A DNA stretch of 64,000 nucleotides from Palsa-870 sp035937155 (GTDB taxonomy: Bacteria; Chloroflexota; Dormibacteria; Dormibacterales; Dormibacteraceae): positions 1 to 64,000 of the forward strand of contig DASYVJ010000099.1 of assembly GCA_035937155.1 (NCBI GenBank), in the 5' to 3' direction. Under the pieces are notes generated by a model. It made no database searches, was not told the DNA's origin, and saw nothing but the letters and a program-made list of their open reading frames with translations. Made by a program: the position numbers and the translations under genes. Position 1 is the first letter of the stretch. Each line of letters opens with the position of its first letter. Positions 46,375 through 54,825 of this stretch are shown here, one piece after another.

Positions 46375-47277
46375 CTAGATTCTCGAATCCAGGCCAGCGG
46401 CGGCGCGGGCTACCTCAGCGATCACAGCCCAGTCCTTGTCGCCCAGGTCGTGGGCGAGCAGCGTCAGCATCTTCGACCGTATCAACTCCGCATACGGGAG
46501 CGGTGCACGGGCGTCGGTGGCGGCCTCGAGCATCAGCTGCACGTCCTTGAAACCGGTCGAAAGCTCGAAGCCGACCTCGTCAAAGTTGCGATCGCGCATC
46601 ACGTCTGCGTAGTTCCGCAGGCCAGGACGGTCGAACACCCAGACCAGCATGTCGTGGACGACGCCTGCCTCGACGCCGTTCTTTTCACCAAAGGCGTACA
46701 TCTCGCTCATCAGCTCGAGCCAGGAGATGGTGATGAAGTTGACCATCAGCTTGACGGTGTTGGCCGTGCCGTGGCGCTCGCCAATGACTCGGATCGGGCC
46801 GAATGCCTCGAGCACCGGGCGGCAGTATTCGATGGCGGTGGGATCCCCAGCGGCCAGCGTCGTCAGGCGTCGCGCCTCGGCCAGGTCGCGGCGTCCCACC
46901 ACCGGACCGGCGACGTAGATGCTGCCGTGCGCCGCATGCCAGCCGGCAAGCTCACCGGCGAAGCGGGGCGACACCGTGGTGGCTCCAACGTGCACTGCGC
47001 CGGGTCTCATGGCGCCGAGAATGCCGTTCTCGCCCTGCACGACCTGGGTCACCGACCGGTCGTCGACGAGGCTCGTGATAACAACGTCTGCGCCATCCGC
47101 GGCGGCAGCCGGCGTCGGCGCGAGCGTCGCGCCTCGCTCGACCAGCTCGCGCACTTTGGCGGGGGTGCGTGCGTAGACGCGCACCTCGAAGCCTTCTTTG
47201 CGGATCGCCTCCGCAATCGCGCTTCCCATCCTGCCGGCCCCGACGACCGCGACTGTTCGCGGCCAGTTCGCTTTCAA
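46375..47277 (-). CDS. 3-hydroxyisobutyrate dehydrogenase-like NAD(P) oxidoreductase
   Basis: 300 residues of the beta-hydroxyacid dehydrogenase family: VAVVGAGRMGSAIAE Rossmann motif, AGPVVGR substrate loop, and catalytic lysine in TVKLMVNFI. It differs from its two paralogues in the window (49583 and 53902), which share the KxAINL motif with each other. TTG 47277 forms a TTGA overlap with the upstream M24 gene; the longer frame is not coding. Last gene of a five-gene reverse operon. Confidence 0.85.
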   Translation of the reverse strand: MKANWPRTVAVVGAGRMGSAIAEAIRKEGFEVRVYARTPAKVRELVERGATLAPTPAAAADGADVVITSLVDDRSVTQVVQGENGILGAMRPGAVHVGATTVSPRFAGELAGWHAAHGSIYVAGPVVGRRDLAEARRLTTLAAGDPTAIEYCRPVLEAFGPIRVIGERHGTANTVKLMVNFITISWLELMSEMYAFGEKNGVEAGVVHDMLVWVFDRPGLRNYADVMRDRNFDEVGFELSTGFKDVQLMLEAATDARAPLPYAELIRSKMLTLLAHDLGDKDWAVIAEVARAAAGLDSRI

Positions 47278-48497
47278 CGCGGGTCGAGGACAAGGAGCCG
47301 GTCGCTCGGCCACTTGGTGATAACGCGATGGCCGTCCTCGGTCACGATCACCTGCGATTCGATCCGCGCGCCATCCTCGCCCTCGCCGCAAAACGTTTCC
47401 AATGCGAAATGCATACCGGCCTCGATCGGCACCGGGTTCTCGAGTGACCAGTTACGCGTGATCCACGGCTTTTCATGGTGGCTGATGCCAATGCCATGGC
47501 CAACCGCGAGGCCGAGGGCGTCGCGCTCGCTCGCGTATCCGAGATCCTTGGCCGACGGCCATGCGGATGCGATGTCGGCTGTGGTAGCGCCGGGCCGGAC
47601 GCGGTCGATGCTGGCCTCGAGCCACTCGTTGGCGCGTTTGTAGATTTCCTTCTGGCGCTGCGACGCTTGCGTCACCGCGAATGTGCGGTAGTAGCAGGTC
47701 GCGTAGCCGAGGTAGTGGCTCATGATGTCGATGAAGACGAGGTCTCCTGGCCGGATCATCCGATCCGAGTAGTCGTGAGGATGCGGGTTGCTGCGCGGCC
47801 CCGAGACGCAGTTGATTCCCGTGATCCGCTCCGCCCCATGGGCGATCAGCCACTGGGAGATCTCGGCTACAACCTCGTTCTCGCGCACACCGGGACGGAT
47901 GAAGTGAGCGAGCTGCGCGTACACACCGTCCACGAGCGATGCCGACAGCTCGATGATCTTCAACTCCTCGGCGGACTTGATCAGGCGCGCATCGAAAAGC
48001 GATTCGAGTCCGTTGACGACCTTGATGCCGGCGCCCTGCAGCCCTTCCAGCAGGTAGAGGTCCGCGTCGTCGACTGCCAGCGGCATGTCCGCGACGCCGC
48101 GCTCCTCTAGGACCGCCTTGATCTCGGCGACCACCTTCGCGATCTGGCTGACCGTGACCGCGTGGGGGTTGGCGCCATGCTTCCACTCGATCGACGTCCG
48201 GATGTTCTCGGGCTTGATCCACGGGCACAGCTGCCGCTTCACCGCGGCGGCGCTGCTCTTCTCCCACAGGACCAGGTCGCCCTCGCGTGGCAGCACGCAC
48301 CAGCGCACCCACTTGCCGCGCGTCCATTCGGCGAGCGCGGTGCCGGTTATGTAGCGGATGTTGTCGAGGTCGAAGCAGAGGTAAGCGCCGAAGTCGTTCT
48401 TCGCGAGCTGCTCGCGCGCCCGTCCGAGGCGGTACGCGCGCAGCGCGTCGAAATCGATCCGCTGCTCTACATCGGTTGCCATCGTCCCGAGGGTCAT
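47274..48497 (-). CDS. M24-family (pita-bread) hydrolase with altered metal site
   Basis: 407 residues: N-terminal creatinase-like domain (1-165) and a pita-bread catalytic domain. Of the five classical metal ligands, Asp257 (VFIDIMSH), His334 (GHGIG), Glu367 (ALETF) and Glu380 (RIESQVIV) are kept, but the second Asp is Cys268 (GYATCYYRTF). It may therefore be a Xaa-Pro-peptidase-like hydrolase with one metal or a changed reaction, like the M24 lyases/creatinases. Overlaps both operon neighbours by four bases. Confidence 0.85.
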   Translation of the reverse strand: MTLGTMATDVEQRIDFDALRAYRLGRAREQLAKNDFGAYLCFDLDNIRYITGTALAEWTRGKWVRWCVLPREGDLVLWEKSSAAAVKRQLCPWIKPENIRTSIEWKHGANPHAVTVSQIAKVVAEIKAVLEERGVADMPLAVDDADLYLLEGLQGAGIKVVNGLESLFDARLIKSAEELKIIELSASLVDGVYAQLAHFIRPGVRENEVVAEISQWLIAHGAERITGINCVSGPRSNPHPHDYSDRMIRPGDLVFIDIMSHYLGYATCYYRTFAVTQASQRQKEIYKRANEWLEASIDRVRPGATTADIASAWPSAKDLGYASERDALGLAVGHGIGISHHEKPWITRNWSLENPVPIEAGMHFALETFCGEGEDGARIESQVIVTEDGHRVITKWPSDRLLVLDPR

Positions 48498-49195
48498 GCG
48501 CCCACCTCCTGAAACCTCACCTCGATCTCGCCCAGTGGCTTGATCTGGGCCCGCAGCGCCTGGCCGGGCCCCACTTTGACGGGCGGAACGAGGGAGCCTG
48601 TGATGACGACGTCGCCGGCCCGGAGCGCCTCGCCATTTGCCTCCAGCTCGTATGCGAGAGCCCGGAGGATTACCACGGCTTCGCCGGTGAAGTCGGCCGG
48701 ACCCGAGGTCCCCGCGATCTTCTCTCCGTTCCGGAACACCAGAGCCTCGACGCCTGCGATCGAGCCCCCGGCGCGCGACCGATCGACTGGGCCGAGAAGC
48801 ACGTGGCGGTGAAAAATGTCGCCCGAAAGGATTCCCTCCACCTCCTGCACATCGGGATCGAAGTCGGCGAGCTCGACCGCAGGGCCGAGACCGGAGATAG
48901 CAGCTCTCACCTCAGCATCGTCGGCGTGGGCCGGAACGTCCGAGCCCAGATGGACGGCAACCTCGGGCTCGAGGACCGCCCGAGTCCAGCCGGCGAGGGA
49001 CAGGACAGAGCCCGGGTTGACCAGGCTGCGGTCTGTCATGAAACCGAAGAGTGGCGCGGTGGTGCCCATGCGATCCATCGCCGCCTGCGTGCTGAAACCG
49101 ACCTTCCAGCCGAGATGTCGAGCGCCGGATGACAGCTGCTTTCGCCGCATTGACATCTGCGCGGCCATGCCTTTTATGACTCGTTCGTCAGCCAT
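48494..49195 (-). CDS. 2-keto-4-pentenoate hydratase/FAH-fold protein
   Basis: 233 residues of the hydratase/decarboxylase branch of the fumarylacetoacetase superfamily. WKVGFSTQAAM near the start, the acidic metal ligands in VLEPEVAVHLG, PAVELADFD, and VITGSLVPPVKVGPG at the end match MhpD/4-oxalocrotonate decarboxylase-type enzymes that handle 2-hydroxydienoates. Such substrates arise in meta-cleavage, giving a hint at ring catabolism. ATG 49195 overlaps the cupin gene by eight bases. Confidence 0.85.
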   Translation of the reverse strand: MADERVIKGMAAQMSMRRKQLSSGARHLGWKVGFSTQAAMDRMGTTAPLFGFMTDRSLVNPGSVLSLAGWTRAVLEPEVAVHLGSDVPAHADDAEVRAAISGLGPAVELADFDPDVQEVEGILSGDIFHRHVLLGPVDRSRAGGSIAGVEALVFRNGEKIAGTSGPADFTGEAVVILRALAYELEANGEALRAGDVVITGSLVPPVKVGPGQALRAQIKPLGEIEVRFQEVGA

Positions 49196-49586
49196 GGTTG
49201 TGGAGCTCGTACCCGGCGGCGTACAGCGAGCCGGCGCCGCGCCAGCCCCACAGCAGCAGTACATCGCCGTCGGATGTGTTGTTGAAGCCGTGGACGTAGC
49301 CCGCGGGCGTGAAGATCACGTCGTCCTCGCCGGCGGCCTCCTCGCCGTCGTCGGTGTAGATCGTGCCGTGACCCTTGACGACGAAGAGGAACTCATCGCA
49401 GTTCGGATGGCTGTGCGGCTCGTGGCGGGACCCGGGCGGCAGCACCGTCCGCCCCAGCAGAAGCTGGTCGGATCCGGTTGCGGCGCTGACGCCGAACTGC
49501 ACGTTCATGCGCACCCAGCCCGCATCCTCGCGGAGGTTGGGTTCCTCGCGAACGTCCTTCCAGTTGACGCGGTACCGGTCGTTCAT
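49188..49586 (-). CDS. Cupin-domain protein
   Basis: 132 residues, single cupin. Metal ligands His58, His60, Glu65 (HEPHSHPNCDEFLFVV) and His99 (AGYVHGF) are complete, so it may be a metal enzyme (dioxygenase, isomerase) or a sugar/acid binding protein. ATG 49586 forms an ATGA overlap with the dehydrogenase gene upstream; the longer frame is a shadow. Confidence 0.85.
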   Translation of the reverse strand: MNDRYRVNWKDVREEPNLREDAGWVRMNVQFGVSAATGSDQLLLGRTVLPPGSRHEPHSHPNCDEFLFVVKGHGTIYTDDGEEAAGEDDVIFTPAGYVHGFNNTSDGDVLLLWGWRGAGSLYAAGYELHNHG

Positions 49587-50479
49587 CGCATCCCCGCGAG
49601 CGAGCGGTAGACCTCGTACACGACCACAAAATCGCGGTCCTGCAGGCCCATCCCGCGCGCTGCGTTGAGCATCTCGTTGGCCGCGGCACCAATGGGCATG
49701 GCCACGCCAAGCTTCCGGCCGAGCTCGAGCGCGAGGAGCATGTCCTTCTGCTGCAGATTCACGTCGGCCCACGCCGTCTCGGGCATCCGTCCCTCCAGGA
49801 TGAAAGGGCCGCGGTACCCGAGCACCGGCGAGGCGACCACGCTCTTGAGAAAGGCATCGACCGCTACCTCGCGCTTGATGCCTGCCTTCTCGGCCATGGC
49901 GACACCCTCGCAGAACGAGACCACCTGGACGATCAGGGCGAGGTTGATCGCAAGCTTCACGTACAGGGCCTGCCCATTGGCGCCGATGTGTGTCACCTTC
50001 GGGCCGATCGCCAGAAGGACCGGACGAAGTCTCTCGTACGCCGCTGCGTCGCCGCCGACCATGATCGACGCGTTGCCTGACTCAAGGGTGGCCAGGCTGG
50101 CCGAGATCGGAGTATCGAGCATCGTGCCGCCGGCGGCGGCGACCTTTGCTGCGACTGCGCAGCTCGAGTCGGGCGAGATCGTGCTCATGTCCGCAAGCAC
50201 CGCGCCTGGCCGCAGGCCCTCGAGCACACCGGCAGGCCCCGCCACCACCTGTTCGAGAGCCTTCGCGTCGGTGAGGATCGAGATCATCACGTCACTGCCC
50301 GCCGCAAGCTCTCGTGGGCTCGCCGCCCAGAGCATTCCGGCGGCTCGAAGAGGAGCGGCCTTGTCCTCGGAACGATTCCAACCGGTGACCTGGTGACCCG
50401 CGTCAAGCAGGCGCCGGACGATCGCGGCGCCCATCGCACCGAGGCCCAGGAATCCAACCGCCACCGACCCTCTCGACAC
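49583..50479 (-). CDS. 3-hydroxyisobutyrate dehydrogenase-like NAD(P) oxidoreductase
   Basis: 298 residues: FLGLGAMGAA nucleotide motif (Gly12, Gly14, Gly17), ADMSTISPDSS and TPISAS substrate loops, catalytic Lys175 in YVKLAINL. Close relative of the enzyme at 53902-54825, suggesting duplication inside the cluster. First gene of the five-gene reverse operon; its GTG lies 17 bases from LacI-type operator site 2. Confidence 0.9.
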   Translation of the reverse strand: MSRGSVAVGFLGLGAMGAAIVRRLLDAGHQVTGWNRSEDKAAPLRAAGMLWAASPRELAAGSDVMISILTDAKALEQVVAGPAGVLEGLRPGAVLADMSTISPDSSCAVAAKVAAAGGTMLDTPISASLATLESGNASIMVGGDAAAYERLRPVLLAIGPKVTHIGANGQALYVKLAINLALIVQVVSFCEGVAMAEKAGIKREVAVDAFLKSVVASPVLGYRGPFILEGRMPETAWADVNLQQKDMLLALELGRKLGVAMPIGAAANEMLNAARGMGLQDRDFVVVYEVYRSLAGMR

Positions 50480-50495
50480 CCCGCGGCTATTGTAG

Positions 50496-50507
50496 GCAAA
50501 CGATTGC
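50496..50507. promoter_or_regulatory. LacI-type operator, site 2
   Basis: GCAAACGATTGC, 11 of 12 identical to the perfect site at 53842, in the 46-base divergent gap between the dehydrogenase operon and the M24 gene. A reverse-strand TACAAT (-10, 50489-50494) lies next to it, so binding would block both directions. Confidence 0.6.
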
Positions 50508-50525
50508 GCTGGTTCTTAGGAGGCG

Positions 50526-51665
50526 GTGTTGAAGGTTTTTTCAACTGGGGAGTTCGAGCGCCGATGGGAAGCGGTACGGCGGCTCATGGGCGCATCAGGC
50601 GTACGGGCTCTCGTAGTCTTCGGGAGCCGCGGAGCGGCGCACGAGATCCACTATCTGTCCGGATATCCCGTCAGCGGTGAGGCGGTGCTGGTCTTTCCAT
50701 TCGAAGGCGAGCCGGCGCTTCTCGTTTACTACGAGAACCACGTGCCCGACGCTCGCCGCCTGTCCGTCGTCGCCGACGTTCGCCCGCGTGGCGAGGATGC
50801 GGTGGGTGCAGCGGTCGCGGTCCTCGATGAGAAGGGCTGGGCGGGCTCCGTGGGGATAGCGGGTCCCCTCAGCTTTCGGCGCCACGCTGAACTGTCGGAC
50901 GCGATCGGCAAGGCGCCCATCGACCTCGATGCACCGTTTGCTCGGCTCCGGCTGATCAAGAGCGACGAGGAGATGGAGATGATCGCGGCCGGCGCTGCCC
51001 TGTCGGACGCAGCCCTGCTGGCCATTGTGGGTGAAGCCCGACCCGGCCTCTCTGAGCACGACCTGGTCGCGATCGTGGAGGCTGCCTATCTACGGGAAGG
51101 TGGCGCGACGCACATCCACTACCTGGGCGCGACCTCCATGGCGGCGCCGGACCTCTGCGTCCCACGGCAGTTCCCGACGAACCGGAAGCTAGCTGCCGGC
51201 GATGTGATCCTCACCGAGCTGAGCGCCGCCCTGAACGGCTACTACGGGCAGGTGCTTCGCACGCTGACCGTCGGCGCCGAACCCACAACCGAGTACACAC
51301 GACTTCACTCCATGGCGCTGGCGATATACGACGAGGTGTGCCAGGCGATCCGCCCGGGGGTGTCGAGCGACAGCGTCCTCGACATAGGGGACAGGATTCA
51401 CGACGAGGGCTACACGATCTACGACGACCTCGTCCACTGCGCGGTGGGCGGCGTCTACGCGCCCTTTCTACGCACGCGACGGACGACTCGTGGCGCCGGC
51501 CACACCTTCACGTTCGAAGAGAACATGGTCATCGTCGTGCAACCAAACGTCATCACACCGGACGAGCACATGGGCGTCCAGGTCGGCGATATGCTGCGAG
51601 TCACGGCAACCGGAGTCGAGAGCTTTCACGCGGTGCCGCGCGAGATCCTCGCCTGCCACCGCTAG
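50526..51665 (+). CDS. Creatinase-like M24 (pita-bread) protein without metal ligands
   Basis: About 379 residues. N-terminal creatinase domain (IHYLSGYPVSGEAVLVFPFE) and pita-bread domain. The classical metal Asp pair reads Glu and Gln (ILTELSAALNGYYGQVLRT), and the later Glu ligands are missing (VIVVQPNV, VQVGDMLRVT). As in creatinase, which is metal free, it probably cleaves a C-N bond without metals. GTG 50526 or TTG 50529 after AGGAGG (50518-50523). Controlled with its divergent neighbours by operator site 2. Confidence 0.85.
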   Translation: MLKVFSTGEFERRWEAVRRLMGASGVRALVVFGSRGAAHEIHYLSGYPVSGEAVLVFPFEGEPALLVYYENHVPDARRLSVVADVRPRGEDAVGAAVAVLDEKGWAGSVGIAGPLSFRRHAELSDAIGKAPIDLDAPFARLRLIKSDEEMEMIAAGAALSDAALLAIVGEARPGLSEHDLVAIVEAAYLREGGATHIHYLGATSMAAPDLCVPRQFPTNRKLAAGDVILTELSAALNGYYGQVLRTLTVGAEPTTEYTRLHSMALAIYDEVCQAIRPGVSSDSVLDIGDRIHDEGYTIYDDLVHCAVGGVYAPFLRTRRTTRGAGHTFTFEENMVIVVQPNVITPDEHMGVQVGDMLRVTATGVESFHAVPREILACHR

Positions 51666-52747
51666 AGCTTGCCCGCCATCCAGTCGCTCATCAGGACGCG
51701 CGACTCGAAAGCTCGGTTTGTCATTCCGTGATTCCCATCCTCGTATGCGATGAGCTCCGCGGTCGGCGTCTCCGCGGCGAGCCGCTCGGCGCCCTCGAAT
51801 GGGGCGATGGGGTCGCGCTTGCCGTGCAGGATGAGGATCGGCCGCGAGATGCGCGGTCCAAGCCCTTCCATATTTATGAGTTTTGCGTGCTCGCGGGCGT
51901 CCGCTTCGTCGCGAGCGCCTGATCGTTTGATGAAGGCGTCGCGGCTGACGACCGACCGCTTGTCCCAAAACGCTGCGAGAGAGTACGTGCCGGCCAGCTC
52001 AATCGTCGCGCGCACGCGAGGCTCAGTCGCAGCGACGCGGACGGCGTAGTAGCCGCCAAGGCTCACTCCGTAGACGCCGATCCGCGCCGCGTCCACGTCA
52101 TCGCGACCCTCCAGCCAGTCGATCGCCGCGCCGGCCGGCTTCTCATACGCCGGCTCGATGTTGCGCGCGAACTCCGTTTCACCCTGTCCCGGTCCATCGA
52201 TGGCAAGCGTGGCGATGCCGCGGAGCAGGAAGTGGTCCGCGGTGGCCTGCAGCTCCTCCTTCACCGAGTCAAGACCGGGGATCATCAGCAGTACCGGCGG
52301 TCGGTTGACTCCGGCGGGCTTCCGGAAAAGGCCCGGCATCGTGATCCCGTCATAGGGGATCACGACTCGCTCGGCCGGAGGCTCGAGCGCCCACGCGCCG
52401 CGCGAATAACACGTCGCCGCCTTGTCTGACGCGGCCTTCAGCTGGGCGAGGTCCTGGACGAACACGAACTTGCCGAAATGCCAGCACAGGCCTGCTCGCA
52501 GCCAGGATTGTCCGGCGGTCACGCGGTGGCCGGCCGCCTCCGCGGCCTCGGCTGCTCGCTCGTATTCGGCGCCCGTCACGCCCCACTCGCGGCACCAGTC
52601 ATCCCACCGCTTGATCCGCATGAGCGTGCGGTTGAAGTCGTTGAGGTCCACGCCTTGGGCGACGAACCGCGGCCCCCAATGCTTGGTGGCGACGGCCACG
52701 CGCTCGTCTACGACATCGGTCTCGCTGGTGCTCACCGCTTGGCTCAC
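51662..52747 (-). CDS. Alpha/beta hydrolase, 2,6-dihydroxypseudooxynicotine hydrolase-like
   Basis: 361 residues: a helical N-terminal region with TAGQSWLRAGLCWHFGKFVF, then an alpha/beta hydrolase core with oxyanion stretch MIPGLDSVKEELQ, nucleophile Ser229 (YGVSLGGYYA), Asp312 (GKRDPIAP) and His340 (DGNHGMTN). This layout is that of C-C bond hydrolases of the DHPON/FrsA group. Two paralogues lie at 55786 and 56853. It overlaps the end of the converging M24 gene by four bases and starts 28 bases from lacI. Confidence 0.88.
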   Translation of the reverse strand: MSQAVSTSETDVVDERVAVATKHWGPRFVAQGVDLNDFNRTLMRIKRWDDWCREWGVTGAEYERAAEAAEAAGHRVTAGQSWLRAGLCWHFGKFVFVQDLAQLKAASDKAATCYSRGAWALEPPAERVVIPYDGITMPGLFRKPAGVNRPPVLLMIPGLDSVKEELQATADHFLLRGIATLAIDGPGQGETEFARNIEPAYEKPAGAAIDWLEGRDDVDAARIGVYGVSLGGYYAVRVAATEPRVRATIELAGTYSLAAFWDKRSVVSRDAFIKRSGARDEADAREHAKLINMEGLGPRISRPILILHGKRDPIAPFEGAERLAAETPTAELIAYEDGNHGMTNRAFESRVLMSDWMAGKL

Positions 52748-52775
52748 TCTAGCGCTGTCAAACTAGGGGAGGCCG

Positions 52776-53786
52776 ATGCCGATCACACTAAAAGAGCTCG
52801 CCGCAAAGTCGGGTGTGCATCCCTCGACGGTGTCGCGAATCGTCAACGACGATCCACAGCTAAGGGTTTCGGCCGCGACCCGGGCCAGGGTCAAAGAGCT
52901 CGTCAAGAAGACTGGATATCGGCCCGACGGCATGGCTCGGGGTTTGAAGCTGCGCCAGAGCTTCGTGCTCGGAGTACTCGTGCCCGACGTGCTGAACCCA
53001 CTGTTTGCGGCGATCTTCAGAGGCGTCGAGGACGCCGCCCTCGAGGAGGGCTACACGGTCATCCTCTCCAGCACGGACGGCCACGAGGACCGCGAGCGCG
53101 ACATCATGCTCACGCTGCAGTCGCGCATGATCGATGGAATGGTCGTCGCCAGCGCCTCGCTGCGTGATTCATCCGTCCGCTGGCTTCGCGAGAACGGCAT
53201 CCCACACGTTCTGGTGAACCGCTACAGCGACCAGAAGGACTACTTCGTCGGCACCGACGACAGGCTCGGCGCGAGGCTCGCGACCGAGCACCTGCTGGCG
53301 CTTGGCCACCGGCGGATCGCCCACCTCGCAGGGTCACCGCGCTACAGCACAGCGGTCAACCGCAGGCGCGGCTACGAGGAGGCGTTGAAGGCCGCGGGCA
53401 TCGAGGCGGACCCGGCACTCATCGTCGAAACCAGCCTCGTCGCCGGTGGTGGGGTCCTGGCTACACACCGTCTCCTGGAGCTGCGCAAACGCCCGACCGC
53501 GGTCGTAGCGGTCAACGATGTGGCGGCGGTCGGCGCGTATGACGCGGCGGAGCAGACGGGCCTCCGCATTCCAGCTGACCTGGCGATCACGGGATACAAC
53601 GACATCCCACTCGCAGCCCGCCTCCGACCGGGCCTCACGACCATCCACGTGCCGGCCCAAGAATTCGGGCGTGCGGCCGCGCGGATGTTGCTCGAGCAGA
53701 TGGTCGCCGGTCGCCACGAGCCGAAGCGGGTCGTGCTTCCGCCGGAGTTGATCGTTCGCGGTTCGACCGACCCCGGTCGCACGTAA
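52776..53786 (+). CDS. LacI-family transcriptional regulator
   Basis: 336 residues. N-terminal HTH ITLKELAAKSGVHPSTVSRI with hinge helix RPDGMARGLKL, then a periplasmic-binding-like effector domain (FVLGVLVPDVLNPLFAAIFR, VAVNDVAAVGAYDAAEQTGL, ITGYNDIPLAARLRPGLTTI). ATG 52776 follows GGGGAGG. It sits in the middle of the catabolic cluster, and palindromes of LacI type recur at four promoters around it, so it is the obvious regulator. Its own promoter region is only 28 bases and holds no copy. Confidence 0.95.
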   Translation: MPITLKELAAKSGVHPSTVSRIVNDDPQLRVSAATRARVKELVKKTGYRPDGMARGLKLRQSFVLGVLVPDVLNPLFAAIFRGVEDAALEEGYTVILSSTDGHEDRERDIMLTLQSRMIDGMVVASASLRDSSVRWLRENGIPHVLVNRYSDQKDYFVGTDDRLGARLATEHLLALGHRRIAHLAGSPRYSTAVNRRRGYEEALKAAGIEADPALIVETSLVAGGGVLATHRLLELRKRPTAVVAVNDVAAVGAYDAAEQTGLRIPADLAITGYNDIPLAARLRPGLTTIHVPAQEFGRAAARMLLEQMVAGRHEPKRVVLPPELIVRGSTDPGRT

Positions 53787-53807
53787 CCGGATAGTGCCCG
53801 AGAGCTT

Positions 53808-53836
53808 TTGACACAATGATGGGCCGCTGCTACGAT
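53808..53836 (+). promoter_or_regulatory. Sigma70-type promoter before the 53902 dehydrogenase
   Basis: TTGACA at 53808-53813, 17-base spacer, TACGAT at 53831-53836 (4 of 6). The predicted start point falls in the LacI-type operator that begins five bases on. Confidence 0.6.
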
Positions 53837-53841
53837 TTTGC

Positions 53842-53853
53842 GCAAACGTTTGC
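53842..53853. promoter_or_regulatory. LacI-type operator, site 3 (perfect)
   Basis: GCAAACGTTTGC, a perfect 12-base palindrome with central CG, the form bound by PurR/GalR/CcpA-type LacI proteins. Lies over the expected transcription start of the dehydrogenase/LLM operon. Confidence 0.7.
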
Positions 53854-53901
53854 TCTGTTGTCCTCCGTCTGGCGGAGGACGAGCTCTCAAGTGGAGGTCC
53901 G

Positions 53902-54825
53902 ATGGCGGAGCTCGGTTATGTAGGTCTGGGAACGATGGGCGGGAGGGTCGCCCTGCGCCTGATCAAAGCCGGACATCGGGTACGCGGGTACAACCGAACC
54001 CCGAAGCGGGCGAGCTGGCTCGTCGACGAAGGCCTGCAGCTCTGCGCGACGCCGCGCGAGGTCGTTGAGAAATCCGAGATCGTCTTCACGATGGTCACCA
54101 ACACCGCAGCGCTACAGTCGGTGGTGGAGGGCAAGGATGGCATCCTGGCCGGGCTCAGGCCCGGGAAGGTCTACGTCGACATGTCGACGTGCAGCCCTGA
54201 TTTTTCGCGCGAGCTTGCGGAGCGAGTTCGGGCCCTCGGCGGCGCGATGCTCGATGTGCCTGTGTCGGGCAGTGTCGTCACGCTCGAAGAGGGCCGCCTT
54301 TCATTGATGGCGGGCGGCCGGCGCGATGACTTTGAGCGGGTGCTGCCCGTGCTTAAAGACATCGGACCGACCGTCAACTATGTCGGGTCAAACGGCCAGG
54401 CGGTCCTCATGAAGATCGCGATCAACCTTCAGCTTGCGGTGCAGATGGTTGCGTTCTCGGAGGGCGTGCTGCTGGCCGAGCGCGGCGGAATCCCGCGCGA
54501 CACAGCAGTGGCGGTGATGCTCAACAGCGTGATTGCATCGCCGATGGTCAAGTACCGAGGTCCGTTCGTGCTGGACATGCCCGACGAAGCCTGGTTCGAC
54601 GTCAACATGATGCAGAAGGACATGCTCCTGGCTCTCGAGCTGGCCAGGAAGAGCAACGTGCCCCTACCCACCAGCGCGGTCGTCAACGAGCTGCTGACCT
54701 CGGCGCGGGCACTGGGCCTGGAGAAGCAGGACTTCGCAGTCCTGTTCAACGCGCTGGAGGCGATGGCCGGAGGTCGCGCAGCGTTGAGCTCGGTGATCGA
54801 GGAACCGGCGAAACTGCCCCGATGA
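53902..54825 (+). CDS. 3-hydroxyisobutyrate dehydrogenase-like NAD(P) oxidoreductase
   Basis: 307 residues: GYVGLGTMGGRVA nucleotide motif (Gly8, Gly10, Gly13), VDMSTCSPDFS, DVPVSGSV, catalytic Lys171 in LMKIAINL. Paralogue of 49583-50479. ATG 53902 follows GGAGG by six bases. Probably oxidises a beta-hydroxy acid from the pathway. Four-base overlap with the LLM gene. Confidence 0.92.
   Translation: MAELGYVGLGTMGGRVALRLIKAGHRVRGYNRTPKRASWLVDEGLQLCATPREVVEKSEIVFTMVTNTAALQSVVEGKDGILAGLRPGKVYVDMSTCSPDFSRELAERVRALGGAMLDVPVSGSVVTLEEGRLSLMAGGRRDDFERVLPVLKDIGPTVNYVGSNGQAVLMKIAINLQLAVQMVAFSEGVLLAERGGIPRDTAVAVMLNSVIASPMVKYRGPFVLDMPDEAWFDVNMMQKDMLLALELARKSNVPLPTSAVVNELLTSARALGLEKQDFAVLFNALEAMAGGRAALSSVIEEPAKLPR

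Noticed and set aside
46258..47643. 461-codon forward frame opposite the dehydrogenase and M24 genes
   Set aside because: Antisense to two confident genes with intact motifs.
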